Below are positions 1-10,284 of a stretch of 20,000 nt of DNA, piece by piece. The DNA is from Chrysomallon squamiferum. Taxonomy: Eukaryota > Mollusca > Gastropoda > Neomphalida > Peltospiridae. The notes below the pieces were generated by a model that was not told the origin of the DNA, made no database searches, and saw only the letters and a list, made by a program, of their open reading frames with translations. The position numbers and the translations under genes were made by a program. Location of the stretch: assembly GCA_012295275.1 (NCBI GenBank), contig CM022672.1, forward strand, positions 10,290,404-10,310,403, read 5' to 3'. How positions within the stretch are numbered: the first letter of the stretch is position 1; each line of letters starts with the position of its first letter.

Positions 1-160
1 GTATATGTGTCTGTATTTGTGTATCTGCGACTAATGAATGAAAGAACTTCGACGAAAAAAGTAATTATTTTCCGAAATAACTGAAGGACGGAGCACGAAA
101 AGAAAAGAATGAAACCAAAAGACATCATTTTTCAGTTTTAACTCTAAACATTGATAATAC

Positions 161-403
161 CATTTCTCTTTTCGTAGTAGTCTACGCCCTGTCTAATCTG
201 GACACCTCCCGAGGACTGGGGGGTGTCGTCAGTGAGCCAGCAGTTCTTTCTGTCCCTCTCGTAGTCGAAGCCTCTGCAGTGGAACTGCATCTCGAAGACA
301 CACCTGCGAGCACACTCCTCCACACTGACCCCGGGCACCTTGCGGTTGTGACTGATCGTAACCACCTGGTTAGGTAGGCGGTTGAAGAGTTTCTCGAATG
401 CAC
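161..403 (-). CDS. Internal exon coding one PAN/Apple domain
   Basis: Internal coding exon of 243 nt (81 codons). The acceptor is CACTCAG with AG at 405-404, and the donor is AATG|GTATTA with GT at 160-159. Both junctions fall after the first base of a codon, so the exon is symmetric phase 1-1, as is usual for shuffled extracellular domains. The peptide has the PAN/Apple signature ECARRC, then FHCRGFDYER, then KNCWL: four cysteines with the conserved aromatic-rich core before the third helix/strand unit. It ends in DYYEKRNG. PAN domains mediate protein or carbohydrate binding outside the cell, which implies a secreted or membrane-anchored product. The next upstream exon (1950-2195) codes a second copy. 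The parent gene is not identified; PAN+ZP proteins of the NompA/NOAH type are one possibility, but no ZP domain is visible here. The frame stays open past both junctions only into low-complexity or intronic sequence. Confidence 0.87.
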
Positions 404-452
404 CTGAGTGAATAAAGTACACTGGTTTGAAGCGAGTAAAGAAAATAATAAT

Positions 453-748
453 AAATAGTAGTAGTAATAATAATAATAATAGGAAGAAGAAAGATAAGAA
501 AAAGGAAAGAAGAAGAAAAAGAGAAAGGATAAGAAGAAGAAAGAAGAAAGATAAGAAGAAGAAAAATAAGAAAAAGACAAAGGATAATAATAAGAAAGAT
601 AAGAAGAAGAAAAAGACAAAGGATAAGAAGAAGAAAAATAAGAAAAAGACAAAGGATAAGAAGAAGAAGAAGAAGGATAGGAAGAAGAAAAATAAGAAGA
701 AGGATAAGAAGAAGAAAAAGAAGTAGAACAACAAGAAAAAGAAAAACA
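453..748. repeat. Purine-rich low-complexity tract (AAG/AAGAT/TAA)
   Basis: A short (TAA)n run (453-480) followed by about 270 bp of almost pure A/G with scattered T and C on the plus strand. Within it, units such as GATAAGAAGAAGAAAAA and AAAAAGACAAAGGATAA recur imperfectly two to four times, giving a nested minisatellite. The long lysine-rich (plus) and Phe/Leu/Ser-rich (minus) open frames here are artefacts of the composition. Confidence 0.9.
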
Positions 749-943
749 ACAACCAGAAAATAAGCTTACATTGCAGAAATATCATTAAATAAGAAATGAA
801 ATGATATCCACATTGTTGAAGATACACCAACAGACAGACAGAGAGATAAAGAGCAAATAAGAATCTTATTAGTAAAACTAGCTTGATAAGAAAACAGAAA
901 CACGAACAAAGGATCAGCGATAGGTTGTTGTTCGATAGTATTT

Positions 944-998
944 ATTTAGTTATTTATTATTATTATTATTATTATTATTGTTGTTATTATTATTATTA

Positions 999-1035
<37 letters not shown>
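944..1035. repeat. (ATT)n microsatellite
   Basis: About 92 bp of TTA/ATT triplets, interrupted by one GTTGTT and one ATATT. It gives spurious poly-Ile/poly-Tyr open frames. Confidence 0.93.
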
Positions 1036-1036
<1 letters not shown>

Positions 1037-1215
1037 TGTTTCATGTTAACTACTTGCTTTTTAATCACAACCTTTCAAAACTTCATTTCTTTGTTAAAGC
1101 TGGAACTTCATAATGGTCAACAATCTAATAATATTTTCCACACAATATCGTTATTTATGGAAAATCTGTCCACTCGTCTTGAAAATGGCGGAGTTGGCGA
1201 AATAACTAATCAGCT

Positions 1216-1380
1216 CTACACAGTCACAGCCCGGTATTGCTGGAAAGGCTTATTATAACCATTTTCATCCACGGTAACAATACGAAGTGGCCAAATCCAC
1301 TTAACTTCATTTCTGTTAATCATAGACTTCACGTATTTCTCATACAGAAACTTTTCACGTGTCTGAAGGGTTCGTTCTTG
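1216..1380 (-). CDS. Unrecognised open frame inside the PAN-gene intron
   Basis: Fifty-four codons are open from an AG-flanked boundary (CGTTACTAG, then CAAGAACGAACC) to a TAG at 1216-1218. The peptide has a natural-looking mixed composition, with TREKFLYEKYVKSMINRNEV followed by KWIWPLRIVTVDENGYNKP. It is on the same strand as the flanking PAN exons, but its frame would be entered in phase 0, whereas both PAN exons need phase 1, so it is unlikely to be a cassette exon between them. It could be a fragment of a retroposed or transposon gene, the last exon of a nested gene, or chance. I do not recognise the family, and the antisense frame is also open. Confidence 0.3.
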   Translation of the reverse strand, partial: QERTLQTREKFLYEKYVKSMINRNEVKWIWPLRIVTVDENGYNKPFQQYRAVTV

Positions 1381-1689
1381 CTAGTAACGGTGTTAACCGC
1401 GCCTGGCTGTACAGCTTGATGATCCAGTCAATACTGTCTTGTCAGATCGGTCAACACAGTAAACAGGCAGAGTGACTAAAATCACTGGTGTCTTTAATAC
1501 AGACAGCAAAATTCCTACACATTAAATGTAGTAACGGTTCACGTATTAAGCGTGAACATAAATATCATTGATTATACAAGCATATATATATAATTAAGTA
1601 ATAAGAGTATATAAAAGAACTGAGTGTGGTTTCTTATTTTTCAAGGTGACGTATATTTTTATATATATACATAGATACACATAATGCAC

Positions 1690-1830
1690 AATAACACATG
1701 CTTATACATACGCAACATATAATGTAATGTGTATATGTGTGTGTGTCATGTACGTATGCGTGTGTGTATTTGTGTATCTATGTAGACATATATGTATATA
1801 TAAATACGTATCTGCATGCATGCATAAATA
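1690..1830. repeat. Degenerate TG/ATGT-rich stretch
   Basis: Alternating GT, GTAT and ATAT motifs without a perfect array, resembling a decayed (ATGT)n/(GT)n microsatellite. The His/Thr/Tyr-rich minus-strand frame here reflects the repeat only. Confidence 0.6.
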
Positions 1831-1949
1831 TAAAATAACTGAATAAGTAAAGAAACAAGGTAAGAAGAGAATGGAGAGAGCGAAAGACAGGAAGGACAAA
1901 ATCAGAGACAAAAACCTAAACGTAACTGAAACTTTATGATTTTACTAAC

Positions 1950-2195
1950 TTCTGTAGTGATCCACACTCGGCGCCACCTTCAGAATGGCTACGACATCTT
2001 CGTGTGTGGTGTTGTGCAGATGGCACTCTCGAATGGAGTTGTCGTAGTCGAATGATTTGCACTCGAAGTCGGTTTCCCTCACGCATCCAGCTGCACATGA
2101 TTCTACTGAGGCGTTTTTCAGAATTTTGCCAGGAGAAGCGGATAGCTGCAGTTGTCTCATTCTTGTGAACAGACTTCGAAATGTGGACAGATTTA
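1950..2195 (-). CDS. Internal exon coding a second PAN/Apple domain
   Basis: Internal coding exon of 246 nt (82 codons), upstream of the 161-403 exon in the same gene. The acceptor has a strong pyrimidine tract and ends TTTTCTCCAG (AG at 2197-2196). The donor is AGAA|GTTAGT (GT at 1949-1948). It is again phase 1-1, so the two exons join in frame. The peptide has VESCAAGC, then DFECKSFDYDNS, then RECHLHN, matching the four-cysteine PAN pattern and the spacing of the other copy (C-x3-C-x7-C-x11 or so-C). It ends VDHYRS, parallel to VDYYEK in the other copy. Residue identity between copies is low outside the cysteines and the F-D-Y core, so the duplication is old. No signal peptide or first exon is seen, so both exons are from the middle of the gene. 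Confidence 0.87.
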
Positions 2196-2497
2196 CTGGA
2201 GAAAACAAAAAGAGAAGAGAAATGTCCATAAGAGTATTTATATCTACTTCGTGGGTTTTTACATAAGTATTATATTAGCGAAAATAGATAATACTGAAAA
2301 AACAGTTTGCTATATGTAAATATTTAACATCTTAAAATTATAGTCCATCAGTCGTATGTTTTTATATAAGCTTGATGTCGTATTCACAATGAAACATATG
2401 TAATGGTCTTTACCATATTCATAAGAAAGTTTATAAAAAAGTAAAACAATTATATCTTTAAGGGAAAAAATGAATAGTGAGGAAATGTAATCATGAA

Positions 2498-2575
2498 ATA
2501 TGATGATGACGACGATGATGATAATGGTGATAATGATGATGATGATTATGATAATAATAATAGCAGTATTTTAGT
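2498..2575. repeat. (GAT)n/(AAT)n interrupted trinucleotide repeat
   Basis: GATGATGAC, GATGATAAT and AATAATAAT triplets run imperfectly for about 78 bp and then fade into AATAAT-rich sequence to about 2640. Confidence 0.85.
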
Positions 2576-2849
2576 AATGATAGTAATATAATAATAATAA
2601 CTACATTATTAATAACTAATGTAATAATAATAATAAAACAATAATTATAATCATAAACAACGTCTGTCAGTATTGTAAAATTATTAATTTTTGTTAGTGC
2701 AAACAAGAATAACAAAAACAAGAACACAGAATAAAATAACATAAAATAAATAACGAAAAATAACACTGGAATTAATTTAATCACAAATATTACTATATTA
2801 TACCTTAATTTCCCACTGAAATTAAATCTAATAATCCATTTATTTTGGT

Positions 2850-2868
2850 TATATATATATATATATAA
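2850..2868. repeat. Short (AT)n microsatellite
   Basis: About nine AT dinucleotides in perfect register. Confidence 0.85.
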
Positions 2869-3106
2869 TATTTTGGCTAGATCTGTTCTAATAGAAGTTA
2901 GAGATTGTGCACATGATAGGCGCACTTAAACCAGCATGTTAAATTACCTACATCAATAACAGATGGAGACGAATCCCACAGGGATACACAGCAGTTTTTA
3001 GAACTGTAATTCTGATGATCAGACCTTTCTTTAAAAAACAAATTCTGTGTATTCATTCGTAACTTTCCAACAGATTTACGATCGTGTTTTATATATTTTT
3101 TCTCTC

Positions 3107-3154
3107 TTTTTATTATTATTATTATTATTTTTTTTTTTTTTTTTTTTTTTTTTT
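3107..3154. repeat. (TTA)n followed by a 27-nt poly-T run
   Basis: Seven ATT/TTA units run directly into 27 consecutive T, followed by CAAGGTGAC. Read on the minus strand this is A27(TAA)n, which resembles the 3' tail of a retroposed element. No recognisable element body lies on its 5' side (plus 3155 onward), so an ordinary homopolymer expansion is as likely. Confidence 0.85.
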
Positions 3155-3787
3155 CAAGGTGACAGTTCTTATACGACATTTTTATGTAATTGTTTTTTGC
3201 TGCAATCTTTTGTGTCGATTAGAAATTCAGCAAAAAGCTCGCAGTACATCATGGCAGGTGTTTTGTAAGTTAAGAGCAGCTATCACTAATGTATTTACGT
3301 CTCTTGTACGTGAACAATAAAGTAATATTAGAAGTGGGTCTACGTTATATTTCGCATTAGTCTGGCATAATAATAATTAGTCTGGTAGATATTATGAAAA
3401 GTGTTTCCAGCGTTTCACTAAGGAAACATAACCTTTGTTCAGCAGAGATTAACGACATTGAAAGTGAAGGATATTATGTCAGTTGAGACCAAAAAAAACA
3501 AACAGAAAATTATATAAAATATAATATGGTTTTGTTGTGTGTGTTGTTTGTTTTGTTTTTTCATCTACATTCAAGTAGTATTGGATTGTCTCTACATACT
3601 TTTTTAAAAGACATAAACTAAAACTCATATATACTTATTTACATAGAGGTATTCAAAGAATAAATAGCACAAGACAGTCCATTAAATGAGAGAGAGGACT
3701 TGCACAGTAAAATAACAATCTCTGACAATGTTTTCTTTCTTAAGAAAACATATTATATCGCGAATTAATAAAACAAAATGAAATTCT

Positions 3788-3793
3788 TTTATT
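3788..3793 (-). promoter_or_regulatory. Possible polyadenylation signal AATAAA
   Basis: AATAAA on the minus strand, 194 nt downstream of the TGA at 3987-3989. Spacing suits a short 3' UTR, but the hexamer is frequent in such AT-rich DNA. Confidence 0.25.
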
Positions 3794-3986
3794 AAAAAAT
3801 ACATTAACTAAAATGTGAAGCAGTATAAACATAAGGACGGAATCTGAAGAAACTTTCCTGTTTTACTGTAACAAAATTAAGGAAAAGTAAAGGAGTTCAT
3901 CGAAAATCGACACATCACTTGCACAAATATATTATTAATATTCGTAATCATATTTGGTATTTCTGTCCTGAGAATCGAAATAACGA

Positions 3987-4253
3987 TCATTGCACTGGTT
4001 TTCCAGTATGTGGGTCAAGAAGAGAGAGTTCAGGGATTTGATCCGGACTGAAGATGGATGTCCAATACTTGCCCTCGGCTCGTGTCATTAACGGAATTAG
4101 ACGGCGCGGTCGAATACCGCCGAGCACGATCTTGTACTTAACGCTCACTCGATGGCGTCGTAAAATGACGATTTGTAACGCCGTTCCGCCGTCCTCTTCA
4201 GTCGCAGCGTTGGCCTGCCTCTCAGAATTAAACGGGGTCATTAACGCGGACAT
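3987..4253 (-). CDS. Candidate terminal exon of an unrecognised gene
   Basis: Eighty-eight codons from an ATG (4253-4251) to TGA (3989-3987). The frame is open further upstream, to about 4394. It is far richer in G+C and CpG than its surroundings. The peptide is balanced and lacks low complexity: it begins MSALMTPFNSERQANAATEE, passes through LQIVILRRHRVSVKYKIVLG and ends ELSLLDPHTGKPVQ. No cysteines are present, so it is not a PAN domain. TTTCATCAG directly precedes the ATG and could be a splice acceptor, making this the last exon rather than a one-exon gene. A CGA|GTGAGC donor-like site lies inside it, so a shorter internal exon is an alternative. An AATAAA lies 194 nt downstream. I cannot name the family. 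A partly overlapping antisense frame of 75 codons is also open. Confidence 0.45.
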   Translation of the reverse strand: MSALMTPFNSERQANAATEEDGGTALQIVILRRHRVSVKYKIVLGGIRPRRLIPLMTRAEGKYWTSIFSPDQIPELSLLDPHTGKPVQ

Positions 4254-4394
4254 GCTGATGAAACGGACATCGAAATTTTGATGATTGTTTCTGGTTTTAT
4301 CAAAGATTAACTTTTTGTAGAAAAGGAATTCCTTTTCGCATAATGATTTAGGTGTCACGAGGGAAAATAATGTTTTATTTAACGATACACTCAA

Positions 4395-5593
4395 AACGCT
4401 GTATGTTCCTTACCTAGCATAATACATGAGTTAACGACAACCTTACAGGTAATGAAAAAGAGAGTCCGCTATTCTTTCACGAAGGGTTATTTTAATTTAG
4501 TTGAGTTAGGGATCGTTTATATTACGCTTGCCTCCAGACAGGAAAACGTCACATATATAACGTTTGATATACAGTCTCTGTCAGCCAGTACCGACTGGAG
4601 CGGAAAATAACAAAATGGGAACAGCGAGAAGAACTGATGCGATGACTTATGACACTGTAACTCAGACTTAACCATTGAATTTTGTTTTTTTAAAGCCAAC
4701 GAGATTTATTTAACAAGACAATATATATGATTTAGAAAATAGTATACGTCGTAAAAAAGCAGAAACCGTAATCCACGAAATGGAAAACGTCAACCTGAAA
4801 CGACCATGAAGTCATTCCTCGCAAGATTAATGGCTTCTCTAAGTAGAAATTTAATATATGTCTGTAATTATTACTTTTTTTTAAATGGTTATTTTGCTTA
4901 GCTTAAAAGGCAATTTCTGATGTCATAAAATGCTACAGTGTATGTAAAACAGCAGTCTGTATAAAAACATTAAGTGGACTCCGTCCCATAACAGTATCTG
5001 TATCAAAGATGGAATCATGCATCACTTCTTAAGAATAGTGAATAAGTCTGGTGACTCATTTTTATTTCATACAATTGCTTATGACTGCATTAATGAGGGA
5101 TAAATCTATTATTTATAGCTGACGTATGCGAAATTGTCAAAGGTATAATAAAAAATAACTGTACTTTTCCATTGCGTAGTCTCATAAAAAACATGATTTT
5201 ATTGTCTTATTCACATTGAAATGAAAATGATGTTTGCTTTTAACAGAAGGTAGGATAGTGTGTGATTTGATATGTCTGAACAGAAACTAATCAGCTGCTT
5301 TTCAAATTGCGTTCATCATGTTTTTCACTTGAAACGATTATACACATCTACTTCATTACAGTTATATCAGTAGCAAGCAGCAACAATATTTTCATAAATA
5401 ATTTTTTTTTTGTAAAGAAAACTATTAATGTAACAAGAAGCTTTCTTTTAATAAAAAGTCAGACAGACACAAATACTATATCTTTACAAAAGTCGTAAAT
5501 TTGTTAGATGTATTCTGATAGAAAAGTCGTAATCGTTATCATGTACTGAGGAATAGTCACTGAAGTATATTTGTATGTTGCCTCTTTCGCTCT
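4395..5593. other. AT-rich stretch, nothing recognised
   Basis: No exon, RNA gene or element is supported on either strand. The open frames near 4517-4699 and 5307-5498 are short and biased like the surrounding AT-rich DNA. Confidence 0.55.
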
Positions 5594-5681
5594 TCCATCC
5601 ATCCATCCATCCATCCATCCATCCATCCATCCATCCATCCATCCATCCATCCATCCATCCATCCATCCATCCATCCATCCA

Positions 5682-5683
<2 letters not shown>
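5594..5683. repeat. (ATCC)n tetranucleotide microsatellite
   Basis: About 22 perfect TCCA/ATCC units. It generates the repetitive Ser-Ile-His-Pro (plus) and Met-Asp-Gly-Trp (minus) open frames, which are artefacts. Confidence 0.97.
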
Positions 5684-5712
<29 letters not shown>

Positions 5713-5820
5713 TTATCTATCTCTCTACCTATCTATCTGTCTATCTATCTATCTATCTATCTGTCTACCTAACAGTTTGTTTTTCTGTGTATCTGTCTGT
5801 CTGTTTGACTGACTGGCTGC
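5682..5820. repeat. (ATCT)n/(CTGT)n compound tetranucleotide repeat
   Basis: It follows the ATCC array without a gap: ATCT units, a short ATATAT interruption, more ATCT, then decaying CTGT/CTGA units to about 5820. The switch ATCC to ATCT to CTGT by single-base unit changes suggests one array that diversified. Confidence 0.9.
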
Positions 5821-6060
5821 TGGAAGGTTGTCTATTTCCATCGCCTCTCTCTCTCTCTTTTTATTAGTATTTTGACTTATACAAATTTTCCCTTCACTGT
5901 GTTTTAAATCAGTGGTTAAGTGCAGAAATGTGGCGAGTCTACCCAGTCTACAATTTGCATGTCTTTCCTGATTAAGGAAAGGTTTTTATAGAAGATAATT
6001 CGAGACTGACTCATAACAGTAATTGACGGTTTCCTCTGTCATGATATGATAACCTACCAC

Positions 6061-6158
6061 TGAATGATAAAAAAAAACCCAATTAATCTGAGGAATTTAG
6101 GTCTGGCAATTTATTGCAGTTCAGGCGATCGCTCTACCCATGAGGCCATCTCTATTTC
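6061..6158 (-). repeat. tRNA-like sequence, probably a tRNA-derived SINE relic
   Basis: On the minus strand, TGGCCTCATGGGTAGAGC closely resembles a tRNA A box and D arm (consensus near TGGCnnAGtnGGtAGAGC). It is followed by GATCGCC and, about 35 nt on, GACCTAAATTCC, a degenerate B-box-like element (consensus GGTTCRANTCC). The D stem and anticodon arm do not fold cleanly and the B box carries several changes, so a functional tRNA gene is unlikely. A T-rich run follows. Element length and family are not determined. Confidence 0.42.
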
Positions 6159-6289
6159 AAATAACACCGATCGCAATAATGTTTCCTGCTCAATTTACTC
6201 TGGTTTTTTATTTGAGATTTCGATATAAAAATTCAAAAACTGAAATATTTAGTCTGTAAAGTTCAAAACCAAAGATACTGTGTCGAATG

Positions 6290-6480
6290 ATTGCTTAACG
6301 CTGCGGTCACTGCGACTTGCAGTGTGAGCACAGTTGACGAGGAAGCGAGCCAGAGGGAAGTCTTCAGTTTATAAAACAAGTCTACAGCTGGAGGCGCGGA
6401 GACAGATCTCTCGTCGTCTTTCACTACTCAGACAGCGAACTCATGATCTCAGCGTGTTCGCAGCATTTACCAAAGAAAAC
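6290..6480. promoter_or_regulatory. GC-rich islet with a palindromic TATA motif
   Basis: A CpG-containing islet in AT-rich DNA, with TTTATAAA at 6368-6375 (a palindrome, so usable on either strand) surrounded by GC-rich sequence on both sides. Downstream on the plus strand an ATG at 6442 opens a short frame beginning MISACSQHLPKKTLKC, which meets a GTAATT donor-like site. It might be a core promoter with a first exon, or a conserved enhancer. No initiator at the expected 25-32 nt spacing is convincing. Confidence 0.25.
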
Positions 6481-6920
6481 TCTCAAATGTAATTACCTGT
6501 TTACTGCCTTAGAATGAAGAGTTTTGCTTCAAGGTGTTATTAAATATTTTACTGGAAGGTTTCGTCTCGTAAAAAAGAGAATATTTTCAACTTCAGATGC
6601 GAGAGTTTGAATATCTGAAATTGATCTGCAATAGCTCTAATAAGAGAGAGCGTCCAATTACAGGCGTTGCTAAAAAAAACCTAAATAATACGGGAACATT
6701 AAAACATGTGTAACTGTCATTTAATCGAGGGCGAAAGGGTTTAGATAGCTGTTACTATAGTATTACATAGAAGAAAAATAGACGTTCGATTTCAAAAGTA
6801 ATAATAATAATGCGTCATAATATGTTCAAAGATTTTGATTTTTCGTAACGTTTTTCTAAACGTCAAACGCTTCATTTACAAAACAATTATCTAGTATCAA
6901 ATGACTGAAACCGCTGACAT
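6481..6920. other. AT-rich stretch, nothing recognised
   Basis: No gene, repeat array or structured RNA is visible. Short A-runs and AATAAT triplets occur only in passing. Confidence 0.5.
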
Positions 6921-7109
6921 TTAAAAGTTAATATACTCGGTACATAAACTTCTACATTGAATGGAGCACGGTTTAATATCCTGCGTGTAGTTAACACCAG
7001 TGGTTTCCATATTAGCATATCCATTGTCACCCGCCGAGTTCAGTCTACGTTCTGTCTTTGTCTGGTCTCTTTTCTTTTGACAAGTCTCTCGACTGGATCC
7101 GTTTTGCCA
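6921..7109 (-). CDS. Low-confidence open frame, unrecognised
   Basis: Sixty-two codons are open between TGA (7112-7110) and TAA (6923-6921). It is hydrophilic, with four cysteines toward the end (DIKPCSIQCRSLCTEYINF). There is no ATG near its start, so it would have to be an exon; CGGATCCAG|T offers an acceptor, but no donor precedes the stop. The plus strand is also open across most of the interval (6957-7157), so an open frame alone is weak evidence. No family is recognised. Confidence 0.17.
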   Translation of the reverse strand, partial: WQNGSSRETCQKKRDQTKTERRLNSAGDNGYANMETTGVNYTQDIKPCSIQCRSLCTEYINF

Positions 7110-7194
7110 TCATTTCAATTTACTTTACATGAAGAAAGATTATTTTCGTTTCAATGAGAAATCTTTGTAGCTTAACGAGGCTAATATTAACTAC

Positions 7195-7400
7195 CACAGC
7201 CGTCTGAAGCCGTCGTCTTCGGCTTGACCACGGCGGACTCCGCGGTGAATAATGCAATCAATAAAGGCAATATTGCGACCTAACAATAAGACACTGTCTC
7301 CGTGAAAGCAAAAACATCCAGACCGCAGATTTCAGTGTTCGAAATAGGGCGCCACAGATCGCAAAAATTGATGAAACACCAATCATTTAGCAATCACCGG
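7195..7400. other. CpG-rich islet with hairpin and palindrome
   Basis: Contains AAGCCG-(7 nt)-CGGCTT and, directly after, a 19-nt near-palindrome at 7229-7247 (CACGGCGGACTCCGCGGTG, eight of nine pairs). Composition contrasts with the flanks. No convincing reading frame was found, so a regulatory element is the more natural guess. Confidence 0.3.
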
Positions 7401-7822
7401 TTAATAATGGTCGTTTAGTTAATTTGAAACTAGTGGCCTGTTCAGAAACCGCTTTGATGACAAAGAAAAGGTTCCGATTTCCACAGAAACCGTTTTCCTG
7501 CCTCTTTTCTGTTTCCGGTTCCAAGGTTAAGTTGCCCAATTTTCTGTCTGTTACAACCTGGGGCAGTTTGTAACAGTGCTGATTGTCTGAAAATCTATAG
7601 CATAATTATCTTAAATGTAGCGTGATAATTACACTGCTCTAAACAACAGAGGGACACGAAACTATGACATGATATAACAGGCAAGCTGGAAACACTCTAG
7701 TTATATAATAGAGACCTTGCTTTATGAATTGTACAACACTACTAACAGCACTAATTATTTGTACTCTGTTTCTATAATTTCTCTAGTATATGATATTATG
7801 CTGACCAGTATTGTCCAGATTC

Positions 7823-7823
<1 letters not shown>
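7401..7823. other. Single-copy-looking AT-rich DNA, nothing recognised
   Basis: No gene is supported. A direct echo of ACCGTTTTCC and GGTTCC motifs around 7470-7525 is too short to define a repeat. Confidence 0.45.
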
Positions 7824-7824
<1 letters not shown>

Positions 7825-7853
<29 letters not shown>

Positions 7854-7963
7854 TGTATGTATGTATGTATGTATGTATGTATGTATGTATGTATGTATGT
7901 ATGTATGTATGTATGTATGTATGTATGTATGTATGTATGTATGTATGTATGTATGTATGTATG
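7825..7963. repeat. Perfect (ATGT)n microsatellite
   Basis: 139 bp of uninterrupted ATGT, nearly 35 units. The frames reading Met-Tyr-Val-Cys on plus and His-Thr-Tyr-Ile on minus are artefacts. Confidence 0.98.
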
Positions 7964-8065
7964 CATGCATGTATGTTTGTATGTATGCATGTATGTTTGT
8001 ATGTACGTGGGTGTGTGTGTATGTATCTATATGTGTGTCTGTGTACGTATATGTGTATGTGTTCG
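7964..8065. repeat. Degenerate 3' flank of the (ATGT)n array
   Basis: ATGC, GTTT, ACGT and GTGT variants of the same unit, decaying away from the perfect core. Confidence 0.85.
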
Positions 8066-8218
8066 TATTCTTGTTATATTCCTGAAGATAGACCAGTACA
8101 TAACAAAGGTTTGCCTTCGTAAATAATTTTATAAAGCCCAAATTTTGTTTTAAGTATTAATGTTCTTTACTATTTTCTTTCTGACGAAATTTAAAGCTGT
8201 AATATATATATATTTTTT

Positions 8219-8890
<672 letters not shown>

Positions 8891-8894
8891 ATCA

Positions 8895-9982
<1,088 letters not shown>

Positions 9983-10032
<50 letters not shown>

Positions 10033-10033
10033 T
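9983..10033. repeat. (TTA)n microsatellite
   Basis: About 17 perfect TTA units. Confidence 0.93.
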
Positions 10034-10129
10034 TAAATTTTATTAAATAAATAAAAAATCGAAGACAAGTAAAATAAAGAATCAGTGGATTTATTTGTAA
10101 TATGTTTATTTAAATTTTATTCTGTTTTG

Positions 10130-10245
10130 TTATGTTTTTATTTATTTATTTATTTTTTAATAATTGATTTTGTTTGTTTGTTTGTTTATTTAGTTAGTTT
10201 TTACTTTATTTCGATATTCGATTTTATTTCTTTTCAACTGTTTTA

Positions 10246-10283
<38 letters not shown>

Positions 10284-10284
10284 T
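10130..10284. repeat. T-rich compound repeats: (TTTA)n, (TTTG)n, (TTA)n
   Basis: TTTATTTATTTATTT near 10138, TTTGTTTGTTTGTTT near 10170 and a perfect (TTA)n at 10252-10284, all within T-rich DNA. Confidence 0.85.

Larger units (their letters stand above)
404..1949 (-). other. Intron between the two PAN exons
   Basis: A 1546-nt intron bounded by the GT at 1949-1948 and the AG at 405-404. It holds the purine-rich tract near 481-748, an (ATT)n array at 944-1035, an unrecognised open frame at 1216-1380 and a TG/ATGT-rich stretch around 1720-1810. On the transcribed strand the purine tract becomes a very long TTC/CTTTTT pyrimidine run ending some 50-80 nt upstream of the acceptor. Confidence 0.75.
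2196..3986. other. AT-rich non-coding stretch with simple repeats
   Basis: No exon is supported. It contains GAT/AAT triplet repeats (2498-2575), a short (AT)n run (2850-2868), and an (ATT)n plus 27-T run (3107-3154). The rest is AT-rich single-copy-looking DNA. An AATAAA on the minus strand at 3793-3788 may serve the open frame ending at 3987. Confidence 0.6.

Noticed and set aside
427-830. Long frames through the purine-rich tract (lysine-rich on plus, Phe/Leu/Ser-rich on minus)
   Set aside because: Produced by the low-complexity repeat; only the minus-strand part downstream of the acceptor at 405-404 is coding.
3107-3154. Poly-A tail of a minus-strand retroelement
   Set aside because: No element body, internal promoter or target duplication could be found beside it; the same holds for the poly-T runs at 11290 and 19177.
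1634-3165. Shared TTTTTCAAGGTGAC at about 1639 and 3150
   Set aside because: Only nine non-T bases match and similarity stops immediately after, so it does not define a repeat family.
4517-4699. 60-codon minus frame near 4.6 kb
   Set aside because: Short, no CpG or composition contrast with its flanks and no splice or start context.
5307-5498. 63-codon plus frame rich in Ile, Asn and Phe
   Set aside because: Composition simply follows AT-rich DNA; no supporting signals.
5484-5867. Frames of repeated His-Pro-Ser-Ile or Met-Asp-Gly-Trp
   Set aside because: Direct translations of the ATCC/ATCT arrays, with no flanking coding sequence.
7717-8141. Four frames of repeated Met-Tyr-Val-Cys or His-Thr-Tyr-Ile
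   Set aside because: Open only because the ATGT array lacks stop codons in these frames.
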